The notes: generated by a model from the sequence alone, not told the origin. A stretch of 14,926 bases of DNA from Acidimicrobiales bacterium (GCA_013003325.1 JABDJU010000101.1:1-14926); one strand, 5' to 3'. Counted from the first letter of the stretch, positions 1 to 7,295 are shown. A program made the numbers and translations.

Positions 1-1106
1 TAGTCGCCCTCGGGCAGCTGAAGGTTGCCGAGGTCGTTGAGTTCGTCAATTGGTATGCGGGCGTCGACACCCAGGGAACCGTCGGGCTGCCGTTCGACCA
101 GCGGCTCCTCACGGTCGTACTCGTCGACGATCTCGCCGACCAGTTCTTCGATCAAGTCCTCCAACGTGACCAGACCGGCAATGCCGCCGTACTCGTCGAC
201 CACCATCGCCATGTGGAACGTCTGTTGCTGCATCTCCCGCAGGAGCTCGGCGACCTTCTTCGACTCGGGCACGAAGTGCCCGTCGCGCAAGAAGTTGGTG
301 ACGGGCGCATCGACCAGGCCATCGAGCTCGGCACGGATCAGGTCCTTCACGTACACGAGCCCGAGCACGTCGTCGGCGTTCTCGCCGACCACCGGCAGCC
401 GTGAGTACCCGGCGGCACTGCTCAACTGGAGTGCGTTTTCGACCACCTCGTCGCGCCGGAAGAAGGTCATGTCGGGCCGGGGCACCATGACCTCTCGGAC
501 GATGGTCTGACCGAACTCGATGACGCTCTCGATCAGGTCGCGATCGTCCTGTTCGATCACCTCGTCGGCGACGGCGGCGTCGGCCAGGGCGATGAACTCC
601 TCGGGTACCGCGAAGGGCCCCCGTCGAAGCCCCTTGCCGGGAACGATGATGTTGGTCAACACGATGAGGGCCTGGGTGAGCCAGCGGAGCGGAGGGAATC
701 CGACCAGAGCCGCCACCGGGCGACCGAGGCTCATCGCCAGCCGGTCGCTGTGCAGAATTCCCCACGTTCGAGGAACCGCTTCGGCGAACACGAACACGAC
801 GACCACGTTGCCGAGCACGATGGCCACCACCCACCAGCCCGACGTCGTCGCATTGGCCAACAGCGCCACCAGCGTGACCTGCGCCAGGATGGTCGCCAGG
901 GCGACGAGTCGAAGCGGATTGACCAGAGATTCGGGATGGCTCAGCAGCTCGGCTATCCGTTGCGCCTTACCGTCGGTCTCATCATCGCTGTTGAGCTGCT
1001 GCAGACGCACCAACGATGTGTTCGACAGCGCCGCTTCCATCATCACGAGCAACATGGCCACGATCACTAGCACCCCTGCGAGCACGATGATGACGACGTC
1101 GTTCAC
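1..1106 (-). CDS. CNNM/CBS-domain membrane protein (CorC/HlyC family), 3' end missing
   Basis: This is a membrane protein of the 'hemolysin family'/CorC group, whose members are linked to Mg2+/Co2+ transport. The substrate here is not known. It starts at GTG 1106 and shows 368 complete residues before the window edge cuts it. Hydrophobic segments at about residues 3-23, 64-86, 91-112 and 130-155 form a CNNM (DUF21) domain, with the family's Pro-Lys/Arg motif as AEAVPR at 108-113. Two CBS domains follow at about 205-262 and 270-326, including the typical MVVDEYGG (301-308) and TLEDLIEE (314-321). A CorC_HlyC C-terminal domain begins near 343 and is incomplete. The start codon overlaps the ybeY stop in a GTGA (4 bp), so the two are probably translationally coupled. 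In many actinobacteria this gene is followed by era, which would lie outside the window. The family assignment is firm; the transported ion is inference. Confidence 0.93.
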   Translation of the reverse strand, partial: MNDVVIIVLAGVLVIVAMLLVMMEAALSNTSLVRLQQLNSDDETDGKAQRIAELLSHPESLVNPLRLVALATILAQVTLVALLANATTSGWWVVAIVLGNVVVVFVFAEAVPRTWGILHSDRLAMSLGRPVAALVGFPPLRWLTQALIVLTNIIVPGKGLRRGPFAVPEEFIALADAAVADEVIEQDDRDLIESVIEFGQTIVREVMVPRPDMTFFRRDEVVENALQLSSAAGYSRLPVVGENADDVLGLVYVKDLIRAELDGLVDAPVTNFLRDGHFVPESKKVAELLREMQQQTFHMAMVVDEYGGIAGLVTLEDLIEELVGEIVDEYDREEPLVERQPDGSLGVDARIPIDELNDLGNLQLPEGD

Positions 1107-1618
1107 GACTGCTCTCCGGGGTGTTCGAAACCGAACCTTGCCATGTAGGCCCGTTCACGGTCCTGCATACGTTTCCGATCGGCGTCGATGCTGTGATCGT
1201 GACCGAGCAGGTGAAGGGCGGCGTGGATTACCAGAAGGTGCAGTTCGGCCTCCAAGCTTCCGGCGTGATCGGCCGCCTGAGTCTTGGCGATCGCCGGGCA
1301 TAGGACGATGTCGCCGACGTGAGGCCGGAACCCGAAGCTGCTCCCTTCGGATGGGTCATCGAGAGGGAAGCTGAGCACATCGGTTGGCCCGTCGTGACCT
1401 AGGTGTGTGCTGTTGAGGCGGGCGATAGTCGCCTCGTCGACGACGAGGATGTCGACCGAGCCGGTTTCGACCCCTTCCCCTTCGAGGGTGACGCGGGCGG
1501 CCTTGCACAGGTCGGCCACCAGACCGGGACTGAGTGGATCGGAGTCCCGTTCATCGATCAATTCGACCTTGACGCCAGTGGACCCGAGATCGACATCGAA
1601 GGAGAGTTCCGACATCAC
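1103..1618 (-). CDS. ybeY: Endoribonuclease YbeY (rRNA maturation factor)
   Basis: YbeY is a cytoplasmic zinc-dependent single-strand endoribonuclease needed for 16S rRNA 3'-end maturation and ribosome quality control. The 171-residue protein is within family length. The metal-binding motif HxxxHxxxxxH is intact as H132, H136 and H142 (HAALHLLGHDH). The upstream family motif LNSTHLGHDGPTDVLSFPLD is at 68-87. The start is GTG 1618, whose G is also the last base of the phoH TAG stop. An ATG lies one codon downstream (1615), so the true start could be either. No convincing ribosome binding site is seen, which fits coupling to phoH. The phoH-ybeY pair is conserved across many bacteria, and here the gene also overlaps the CNNM/CBS gene at its 3' end. 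Confidence 0.96.
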   Translation of the reverse strand: MMSELSFDVDLGSTGVKVELIDERDSDPLSPGLVADLCKAARVTLEGEGVETGSVDILVVDEATIARLNSTHLGHDGPTDVLSFPLDDPSEGSSFGFRPHVGDIVLCPAIAKTQAADHAGSLEAELHLLVIHAALHLLGHDHSIDADRKRMQDRERAYMARFGFEHPGEQS

Positions 1619-2670
1619 TACCGTTTCTTGTCCCGCCCCTGGCCGTTGGTGACTCCTGAGCGCTCGTAGGCATCCACGATGTCCTGCACGATACGGTGCC
1701 GCACCACGTCGGCAGAACTGAGCCGTACGAACTCAAGCCCTTCAACCCCTGTGAGGATCTTCTCGGTACCTCGCAAGCCGCTTCGACCCCGATCGACGTC
1801 GACCTGGGTCTCGTCGCCGGTGACGACCACCTTGGATCCGAACCCGATGCGGGTGAGAAACATCTTCATCTGCTCGGGGGTGGTGTTCTGGGCCTCGTCG
1901 AGAATGACGAAGCTGTCGTTGAGAGTGCGTCCCCGCATGAACGCCAAGGGCGCCACCTCGACCGCGTCGCGCTCGAAGAGCTTCTGGAGGCCCTCGGCAC
2001 CCACCATGTCTTGCAGGGCGTCGTAGAGGGGCCGTAGGTAGGGATCGACCTTGCTCAACAGGTCGCCGGGTAGATAGCCGAGCCGTTCCCCGGCCTCGAC
2101 GGCGGGGCGGGTGAGCAAAATGCGCTCGACCTCTCGATTCTGAAGCGACCGCACCGCACACGCCACAGCCAGCCACGACTTCCCGGTTCCGGCCGGGCCG
2201 ATCCCGAACGTCACCATGTTCGAACGAATCGCATCGAGGTAACGCTTCTGGCCCGCCGTCTTGGCCCGAACCGTCTTGCCGCGGGCGGTGGTGATCACAC
2301 GATCGCCGAACACGTCGGAGGGTCGCTGGTTTTCGGCCACCATCGTGACAGCCCGGCGCACCTGGGCCGGTTCGATCGCCTCGCCCTTTTCGACGAGCAG
2401 GACGAGCTCGTTCAAGATCTGGGCCGCCTTCTGGGCATCGGCGCCGTCGACGGTGATCTCGTTGCCCCGGGCGTGCACGTCGACGTCGAGCGCCCGGGTG
2501 ATGGCGTCGAGGTTCTCGTCGCGATGCCCCAAGAGCTGTGCCATCAGATGATTGGCGGGCACATGGATCTTCACTGGAGCGTTCGTGGTTTCTATGCTTC
2601 CCAGGCTACCACCGGGCCCCGGAGCACCTCCCTTCGGTTTCCGAGACCAGCCCCGATAGCGTCGGCTCAC
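1618..2670 (-). CDS. phoH: PhoH-like P-loop ATPase
   Basis: PhoH-family proteins are cytoplasmic P-loop NTPases related to the ATPase half of superfamily 1 helicases. They are tied to RNA metabolism through constant linkage with ybeY, but their exact substrate is unsettled. The 350-residue protein has an N-terminal KH-like segment (about 35-76), Walker A GPAGTGKS (158-165), Walker B VILDEAQN (255-262) and a sensor-like TGDETQVD (284-291). It starts at GTG 2670, after an in-frame stop shortly upstream. The first ~28 residues are Arg/Gly/Pro-rich and outside the conserved domain. No good ribosome binding site sits next to this GTG: a GGAGG lies about 25 bases too far upstream. The true start is therefore less certain than the gene. 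The gene diverges from the plus-strand gene at 2731 across 60 bases and leads a phoH-ybeY-CNNM/CBS operon. Confidence 0.95.
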   Translation of the reverse strand: MSRRYRGWSRKPKGGAPGPGGSLGSIETTNAPVKIHVPANHLMAQLLGHRDENLDAITRALDVDVHARGNEITVDGADAQKAAQILNELVLLVEKGEAIEPAQVRRAVTMVAENQRPSDVFGDRVITTARGKTVRAKTAGQKRYLDAIRSNMVTFGIGPAGTGKSWLAVACAVRSLQNREVERILLTRPAVEAGERLGYLPGDLLSKVDPYLRPLYDALQDMVGAEGLQKLFERDAVEVAPLAFMRGRTLNDSFVILDEAQNTTPEQMKMFLTRIGFGSKVVVTGDETQVDVDRGRSGLRGTEKILTGVEGLEFVRLSSADVVRHRIVQDIVDAYERSGVTNGQGRDKKR

Positions 2671-2720
2671 GCCTCGAGGTCGGCGCTCCAGATCCTCCGC
2701 TTATCACCGGCGACCACACT

Positions 2721-2725
2721 GGAGG
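2721..2725 (+). promoter_or_regulatory. Shine-Dalgarno site that fixes a TTG start
   Basis: GGAGG stands five bases before TTG 2731. The reading frame is open far upstream (to about 2473, inside the phoH coding region), so frame alone would place the start too early. This is the only strong ribosome binding site in the region, and it gives a start that does not overlap phoH. Confidence 0.8.
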
Positions 2726-2730
2726 ATCAA

Positions 2731-3750
2731 TTGACCGCAGCACGACCCGACCCCAAAGCAGAATCAGCGCGCTTCATGACCGTCGATGCATTCGATGTGC
2801 GGGTCAGGGCCGGCACCGACGACCGAGCCGAGGTGGTCAAGGATCACAGCGGGCCGCTCCCACCCCTAGGGCGCACCAGGGCCGAGCACGACGCCGCCGT
2901 CGAACGGGAGCGAGCTTGGCTGCGAGCCGCGGCCGGGATCGAGGGCGTCGTGCGGTTCATCGAAGATCGGTCCGGGGTGGTCACCGAGTTCGCCGGGGCG
3001 CCCACGCTTCGATCCCACTGCCCGGGACCGGACGGCACCGCCGACGCGCTCGCCTCGGTGGCCGACACCGTCGCAGCCTTGTCGGCCCGAAAACTCGGCC
3101 ACGGTTCGATCGCTCCCGAACACGTGATCCTCTCCGGCGACGGTTCGGCTGTGCTGTGCAGCCCGAACACGTCAGACCAACCCGGAGACGATCTCATCGG
3201 GCTGGCCGATTGCCTCGAGTTCGCCACCGAGCAATGGGCTCAGCCGCCTGAGAACCTCACCCATTGGCTCGTGCTGGCCAAGCAGCTGCGCAATCTCGAC
3301 GAGCCGATCGACCCGACCCGGGCCGCCCGAACACTGCGAGATCTGGGTTCGCCACGGTCGCCCGACAAGCGTCTCCCCCGGAAGCGACTGGCGGTCCTCA
3401 CCGCCTGCGCCGTCATCGTTGCCTGCGGCGCAGCCGCTTCAACCTTCGCCGACGGCACCGCACCGGTCGATGGTCCCGAGGTGATAATCGAGGGCCACGT
3501 CGTTCGTGTCGGGCGAGCCGGCCACGTGGCTCTCGCCCACCCCGGTGACAGCTGCCAGCCACCGGCGATCTTCCTGCTCGATCCGACCAGCTCGAGGGTC
3601 TGGACGTTTGACCGTTTCGACGGTCGAGGATCGGCGACGCCGCTCGCCGTCGTGCCCGGCGCCATCGAACTTTTCTTGTCGGCGGCCGGCGACGATGGTT
3701 GCGCGGTCGTCAACGCCGGCGGACCGGCCGGATCGGTGCGGTTACGCTGA
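2731..3750 (+). CDS. Single-pass membrane protein with degenerate Ser/Thr kinase-like domain
   Basis: This 339-residue protein has no name I can assign with certainty. TTG 2731 is chosen as the start because GGAGG precedes it by five bases. Residues ~18-205 resemble a bacterial Ser/Thr kinase fold with eroded motifs. There is a candidate beta-3 lysine in EVVKDHS (34-40) and a helix-C-like ERERAWLRAA (58-67). A catalytic-loop-like GHGSIAPEHVIL (123-134) stands where HGDLKPENIL is expected, with Ser for the catalytic Asp and His for the metal-binding Asn. The DFG position reads SPN (144-146). A basic stretch (212-219) leads into a hydrophobic segment at about 219-239. The remaining ~100 residues are probably outside the cell and hold two cysteines (C275, C324). 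The architecture is seen; the kinase relationship is inferred from motif order. It probably binds a ligand or partner rather than phosphorylating. It converges with the bldD-like gene, leaving six bases between them. Confidence 0.8.
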   Translation: MTAARPDPKAESARFMTVDAFDVRVRAGTDDRAEVVKDHSGPLPPLGRTRAEHDAAVERERAWLRAAAGIEGVVRFIEDRSGVVTEFAGAPTLRSHCPGPDGTADALASVADTVAALSARKLGHGSIAPEHVILSGDGSAVLCSPNTSDQPGDDLIGLADCLEFATEQWAQPPENLTHWLVLAKQLRNLDEPIDPTRAARTLRDLGSPRSPDKRLPRKRLAVLTACAVIVACGAAASTFADGTAPVDGPEVIIEGHVVRVGRAGHVALAHPGDSCQPPAIFLLDPTSSRVWTFDRFDGRGSATPLAVVPGAIELFLSAAGDDGCAVVNAGGPAGSVRLR

Positions 3751-3761
3751 GTCGGCTCAGC
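3746..3761. terminator. Hairpin holding both convergent stop codons
   Basis: GCTGAG (3746-3751), loop TCGG, CTCAGC (3756-3761) form a perfect 6-bp stem. The TGA of the pseudokinase gene (3748-3750) lies in one arm and the TGA of the bldD-like gene (3759-3757) in the other. It is the only inverted repeat I see in this junction and reads the same on both strands. There is no T-tract on either side, so it is at best a weak bidirectional terminator of the kind common in actinobacteria. Confidence 0.5.
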
Positions 3762-4284
3762 CCGGAAGGCTGGTCAGGCCCAGGTCGAGCAAACGGTCGA
3801 CGGCGTGGTCGACCTCGACCCCGAGGATGCAGGCGACGGCTCGCAAGTCGTCCTCTCTGATGGTGAGCACCCTGCCGTTGAAGTCTTGACGCTGCACCTG
3901 AATCATCCCGAGGTAGCGCGACAGCATGTCGCCCTCGGGCCCCGCCAGCTCGTGAAGGTGGGTGAGGTCGATGGTGACACCGGCCCGTCCTGTCCTCTCC
4001 GTGAGATCGACCACGCTGGGCTTCACGCCCACCTTGGTGGCGCGGGGCAGGAGCTGATCGACCGGCACCTGATAGAACTCGGCCAGGCGTTGAAGTCGCG
4101 GTACCGATATGGCCCGCTCGCCTCGCTCATAAGCGCCCAGAACCGATGCCTTGAACTCTTGGCTCGATTCGCTTTCGACGTCCTGCAGTGACAGACGCTT
4201 CTGTCGGCGGATGGCACGTAGCCGCTCACCGACCCGGCGTCCATATTCGGAGTCGTTTCCCTCTGCGTTCTCGCTGTCCTGCAC
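3757..4284 (-). CDS. bldD: BldD-type transcriptional regulator with c-di-GMP signature
   Basis: This is a 175-residue DNA-binding regulator; Streptomyces BldD, of similar length, represses developmental genes when dimerised by cyclic di-GMP. The N-terminal HTH_3/Xre-type domain spans about residues 14-80, with LSLQDVESES (31-40) and the recognition region GAYERGERAISVPRLQRLAEF (50-70). The C-terminal domain keeps the c-di-GMP signature RXD-X8-RXXD as R132-Q133-D134, eight residues, then R143-E144-D145-D146. Streptomyces has RGD and RQDD at these places. It starts at GTG 4284, with GAGGGG four bases upstream. The gene lies downstream of hrcA-dnaJ-rsmE on the same strand, but a 129-base gap with a candidate promoter suggests independent expression. 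What it controls cannot be read from the window; the family and ligand motif are clear. Confidence 0.92.
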   Translation of the reverse strand: MQDSENAEGNDSEYGRRVGERLRAIRRQKRLSLQDVESESSQEFKASVLGAYERGERAISVPRLQRLAEFYQVPVDQLLPRATKVGVKPSVVDLTERTGRAGVTIDLTHLHELAGPEGDMLSRYLGMIQVQRQDFNGRVLTIREDDLRAVACILGVEVDHAVDRLLDLGLTSLPG

Positions 4285-4308
4285 GTTGCCCCTCGATCCT
4301 GTGTCGCC

Positions 4309-4323
4309 GGTTTCTGAAAAACC
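4309..4323. promoter_or_regulatory. Small inverted repeat in the bldD leader
   Basis: GGTTT (4309-4313), five bases, AAACC (4319-4323) form an inverted repeat between the proposed -10 box and the bldD start. BldD regulators often bind near their own promoter, so this is a candidate operator. It does not match the Streptomyces BldD half-site consensus as I recall it, so the assignment is weak. Confidence 0.25.
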
Positions 4324-4334
4324 ACGCCCGGTGA

Positions 4335-4363
4335 ACCGTAATCGGATCGTCGTACTCCATCAA
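4335..4363 (-). promoter_or_regulatory. Candidate sigma-70-type promoter for bldD
   Basis: On the minus strand, TTGATG (4363-4358) is followed after exactly 17 bases by TACGGT (4340-4335), a TANNNT -10 box. Transcription would begin around 4328, about 45 bases before GTG 4284. Spacing is ideal and both hexamers are reasonable, so this is the best promoter match in the gap between rsmE and bldD. It is a sequence match only. Confidence 0.5.
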
Positions 4364-4413
4364 CCACGAAGGGTGCCCGAATGTGGAGATATCGCAGTGT
4401 CGTGTGGCACCTG

Positions 4414-5115
4414 TTACTCACCGAATGCGACGAGAAGAACACCGACCGCAATCGCGGCGGTTTCGGTCCGAAGGATTCCGCCCGGTAGAGACACGGTGTC
4501 GGCCAGACGGCGCTCGTCGTCGGTCCAACCCCCTTCGGGACCAACGGCCACCGTCAGTGCGGAGCGAGCAGGTGAAACACTGCTATCGAGCCGTTGTCCG
4601 GCTGGGTCGGCCAAGAGGACCTGTTCGGCCGTACCGAGCAGATCGGCTAGGGGGATCACCCCGACGACTCGGGGCAGCCAGGCCTGCCTCGATTGCTGGC
4701 CGGCCTCACGAACGGTGACCGCCAGCCTTCTCAGGAGACGCTCAGCTCGGGCGGGGTTGTAGGTAACCACCGACCGTTGGGAGCGCACAATCGTGATCTC
4801 ATCGATTCCGAGTTCGGTCAGCTGGCGAACCACCGATTCGGGCTTCACTCCCTTGGTCGGGGCGAAGGCGACGCCCCGTCGACGGTGGGGTGGTGGAACC
4901 GACACCGGTTCGGCGAGGACGTCGATCCTTCCACGACCCGAGCTGAGCCGGGCCGGCGCCCAGCGGCCCCGACCATCACCGATATTGACCTGGTCGCCCA
5001 CGGTGAGTCGGCGCGACTTGAAGAGGTGTTCGACGTCGGGTTGGGCCAGTTCGGGTGCGCCGAGGTCGTCGACGTAGATCAACGGGTTCCGACGTAGCGG
5101 ATCCGACGCTTGCAC
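4414..5115 (-). CDS. rsmE: 16S rRNA (uracil-1498-N3)-methyltransferase RsmE
   Basis: RsmE is a SPOUT-class enzyme that transfers a methyl group from S-adenosylmethionine to N3 of U1498 in 16S rRNA. The 233-residue protein is close to the family norm. The N-terminal PUA-like region (about 9-75) includes HLFKSRRLTVGDQV (30-43). The SPOUT domain shows KGVKPESVVRQLTELG (88-103), EAGQQSRQAWLP (137-148, the family EQSxRxxxP motif in variant form), GPEGGW (192-197) and LRTETA (215-220), which form the cofactor-binding knot. The start is GTG 5115, with only ten bases between it and the dnaJ stop and no clear ribosome binding site, so it is probably co-translated with dnaJ. The order hrcA-dnaJ-rsmE is standard in many Gram-positive bacteria. 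Confidence 0.96.
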   Translation of the reverse strand: MQASDPLRRNPLIYVDDLGAPELAQPDVEHLFKSRRLTVGDQVNIGDGRGRWAPARLSSGRGRIDVLAEPVSVPPPHRRRGVAFAPTKGVKPESVVRQLTELGIDEITIVRSQRSVVTYNPARAERLLRRLAVTVREAGQQSRQAWLPRVVGVIPLADLLGTAEQVLLADPAGQRLDSSVSPARSALTVAVGPEGGWTDDERRLADTVSLPGGILRTETAAIAVGVLLVAFGE

Positions 5116-5125
5116 CAGAAGCCGA

Positions 5126-6238
5126 TCAGGTGAAAGCCGACTTGATTCGGCTCATGAACCCTTCGGGGGCATCATCGACCGAATCCCCCCGTAGCTGGGC
5201 GAAACCTCGAAGGGCTTCATCTTGCTCGGGTGAGAGGTCGGTCGGGGTCAACACGCGCAGCTCGAGCATCAGATTGCCTCGACCTCGACCTCGGAGGTGG
5301 GGAATACCGTGGTCGGAAACCTTGAAGATCTTGCCGGTCTGCGAGCCACGGGGAACGACGATCTCGACCGGCCCATCGAAGGTGTCGAAGCTGACGGTGG
5401 CGCCGAGCGCGGCCTGAGTGAACGGAACGGTGAGCGCAGCACAAAGATCGTCGCCGTCGCGAGTGAACACCGGATGGCGCCGGACCCTGACCTCCACGTA
5501 GAGGTCACCGGCCGGACCGCCACGGGGCCCGACCGCTCCCCTGCCGTTGAGCCGCAAGGTCCGACCGTGATCGATCCCCGCCGGCACATCGATGGTGTAG
5601 GTCTGCTCTTTGATCTCGCGCCCTTCGCCAGCGCAGGTTCCGCACGCCGAGCTGACGGTTTTGCCTTCGCCGCCGCACCGGGGACACGCGGCGGTGGTGA
5701 CCATCTGGCCGAGTATCGATTGGCGGACCTGGCGGACCTGGCCCGCTCCCTGACACTGACCGCAGGTGGTGACCTCGGCCCCGGGGGCGGCCCCGCTGGC
5801 ATCGCAGGTTTCGCATGCGACCGCCGTACGAACCGTCACCTCGCTGGCCGTGCCGGTAATGGCATCTGCCAGATCGATTTCGACGGTGGTTTCGAGGTCG
5901 ACCCCCCGGTTGGATACGCGCGGGCCACCCTGCCCGCCGACGTTGAAGAACGCCTCAAAGATGTCGCCCAGCCCCCCTCCGCCGAAGATGTCGCCGGTAC
6001 CGAAGCCGCCGAAGCCGCCGCCCGGGTCGGCGGTGCCAAAGCGGTCGTAATTGGCCCGCTTCTGAGGATCGGAAAGGATTTCGTAGGCCGACGCCAAGGC
6101 CTTGAATCGTTCCTCGGCATTGGGGTCATCTGGGTTGGCGTCGGGATGCAGTTCGCGGGCCCGCTTGCGGTAGGCCTTCTTCAGCTCGTCTGGGGACGAA
6201 CCCTTTTCGACGCCGATGATGTCGTAGAGATCAGCCAT
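5126..6238 (-). CDS. dnaJ: Type I Hsp40 co-chaperone DnaJ
   Basis: This is a 370-residue co-chaperone that delivers unfolded clients to DnaK and stimulates its ATPase. All type I parts are present. The J domain (about 4-68) carries HPD at 31-33. The G/F-rich linker spans about 72-105. The zinc region has four CxxC pairs: C142/C145, C159/C162, C185/C188 and C199/C202, the first in the variant form CETCDASG. The C-terminal client-binding beta domains follow from about 210. The start is ATG 6238, seven bases after the hrcA stop, with AAAGG about ten bases upstream. Being the hrcA-linked copy, it corresponds to the second DnaJ of actinobacteria, where another copy commonly sits with dnaK-grpE. 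That second locus is not in this window. Confidence 0.97.
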   Translation of the reverse strand: MADLYDIIGVEKGSSPDELKKAYRKRARELHPDANPDDPNAEERFKALASAYEILSDPQKRANYDRFGTADPGGGFGGFGTGDIFGGGGLGDIFEAFFNVGGQGGPRVSNRGVDLETTVEIDLADAITGTASEVTVRTAVACETCDASGAAPGAEVTTCGQCQGAGQVRQVRQSILGQMVTTAACPRCGGEGKTVSSACGTCAGEGREIKEQTYTIDVPAGIDHGRTLRLNGRGAVGPRGGPAGDLYVEVRVRRHPVFTRDGDDLCAALTVPFTQAALGATVSFDTFDGPVEIVVPRGSQTGKIFKVSDHGIPHLRGRGRGNLMLELRVLTPTDLSPEQDEALRGFAQLRGDSVDDAPEGFMSRIKSAFT

Positions 6239-6245
6239 CAGGCGT

Positions 6246-7265
6246 CTACCTTTCGTTGAGACGCTGTTCGAGTTGTCGGCTCACCATCGTGACGGCCGCC
6301 AATGACTCTCGATAGTGCATCCGGGTTGGGCCGAGAACGGCGATCGATCCACTCACTTCTCCATCGACTCGATACGGGGATACGACAACACTGCACTCTT
6401 CCAACGGTTCGACACCGGTTTCGGTTCCAATCGCCACGCGCATCCCGCGATCAAGTACATCGCTGATCAACTTCACCACCAACAGTTGTTGTTCGAGGAT
6501 GGTGAGTACCTGTCGGACCGACTCGACCGCTTCGAAGGACTGGGCGACGTTGGAGGTTCCGTTGACATACACCCGGTCGTCGTCGTGGCCACCGACGATC
6601 AGCTCGAACACGGCGGCGATGAGGCGGTCGTGCAAGGGGTTGCCGGTGCTGGACGGCTCGGCCAGTTTCTCATCGAGGCGATGGTCTTCGAGCGCAGCCC
6701 GCAGGACCGACTGCACCGACTCGATGCCGTCGTCATCGAGGTCGGTATCGGACTCGACCGAGTGCCGGTACACCTCCCCGGTGCTGTCGACGACCACCAC
6801 CAGCAAGGTGGCCGGGGCGAGCCGCACCAGCTGGACCGATTTGATCTGGCGGGCTGAAGCGCCGAGGTCGACGACGACGGCGGTGTATTTGGTGAGATTG
6901 CTGAGCAGGCCGGCGGTCTGTTGCAGACGACCTTCGATCTGACCCTCCATGGTGTGGAAGAATTCGGCCACCGCCTGCGACTTCGACCCGTCGAGGGTGA
7001 CCTCTCCGAGCTTGTCGACAAAGTGCCGGTAGCCCTTCTCGGTCGGGACCCGACCGGCGCTGGTGTGGGGCTGCCACAGGTAGCCGTCGGTCTCGAGGCT
7101 GGCCATCTCGTTGCGAATTGTTGCCGCGCTCACGTCGACGTAGGCCGACTTGCGCACCGCGCCCGACCCGACCGGCTGTGCGGTCTCGATGTATTCGCCC
7201 ACGATGGCGCTCAGAATTGCTGCCTTGCGGTCGTCCAGCACAGTGGGCCCGATTTTACTGCACAT
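6246..7265 (-). CDS. hrcA: Heat-inducible transcription repressor HrcA
   Basis: HrcA represses heat-shock operons by binding CIRCE operators and depends on GroEL for its active fold. The 339-residue protein is of normal length. The N-terminal winged helix has LDDRKAAILSAIVGEYIET (10-28), PVGS (31-34), VSAATIRNEMASLE (45-58) and the wing HTSAGRVPTEKGY (67-79). A GAF-like dimerisation domain makes up the rest. The start is ATG 7265, because GGGAGG stands six bases before it. A GTG at 7241 would give the more usual short N-terminus (VLDDRK) and remains possible. It is first in hrcA-dnaJ-rsmE and diverges from the photolyase gene across 64 bases. No CIRCE operator is present upstream, which is unusual for this gene. 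Confidence 0.96.
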   Translation of the reverse strand: MCSKIGPTVLDDRKAAILSAIVGEYIETAQPVGSGAVRKSAYVDVSAATIRNEMASLETDGYLWQPHTSAGRVPTEKGYRHFVDKLGEVTLDGSKSQAVAEFFHTMEGQIEGRLQQTAGLLSNLTKYTAVVVDLGASARQIKSVQLVRLAPATLLVVVVDSTGEVYRHSVESDTDLDDDGIESVQSVLRAALEDHRLDEKLAEPSSTGNPLHDRLIAAVFELIVGGHDDDRVYVNGTSNVAQSFEAVESVRQVLTILEQQLLVVKLISDVLDRGMRVAIGTETGVEPLEECSVVVSPYRVDGEVSGSIAVLGPTRMHYRESLAAVTMVSRQLEQRLNER

Positions 7266-7271
7266 TTGTGG

Positions 7272-7277
7272 CCTCCC
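7272..7277 (-). promoter_or_regulatory. Ribosome binding site deciding the hrcA start
   Basis: Read on the minus strand, GGGAGG is followed by six bases and ATG 7265. This supports translation from 7265 rather than from the GTG at 7241, which lacks a ribosome binding site. Confidence 0.7.
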
Positions 7278-7295
7278 ACGTCAGTGACCCGGTTG

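Noticed and set aside
109..834. Minus-strand open frame of 241 codons near the left edge
   Set aside because: It is out of frame with the CNNM/CBS protein, which covers 1-1106 on the same strand, and its Arg-rich translation is typical of a shadow frame.
2473..2730. Upstream extension of the pseudokinase gene to an earlier ATG
   Set aside because: It would overlap phoH coding sequence by about 200 bases. A perfect GGAGG before TTG 2731 gives a better start, and the extension has no kinase-like sequence.
5297..6259. Plus-strand open frame of 320 codons opposite dnaJ
   Set aside because: dnaJ on the other strand has every family motif. The plus-strand product shows no domain and is explained by codon bias.
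7239..7256. TAAAAT before GTG 7241 as a leaderless promoter for a shorter HrcA
   Set aside because: The box ends ten bases before GTG, too far for a typical leaderless start. ATG 7265 has a strong ribosome binding site.
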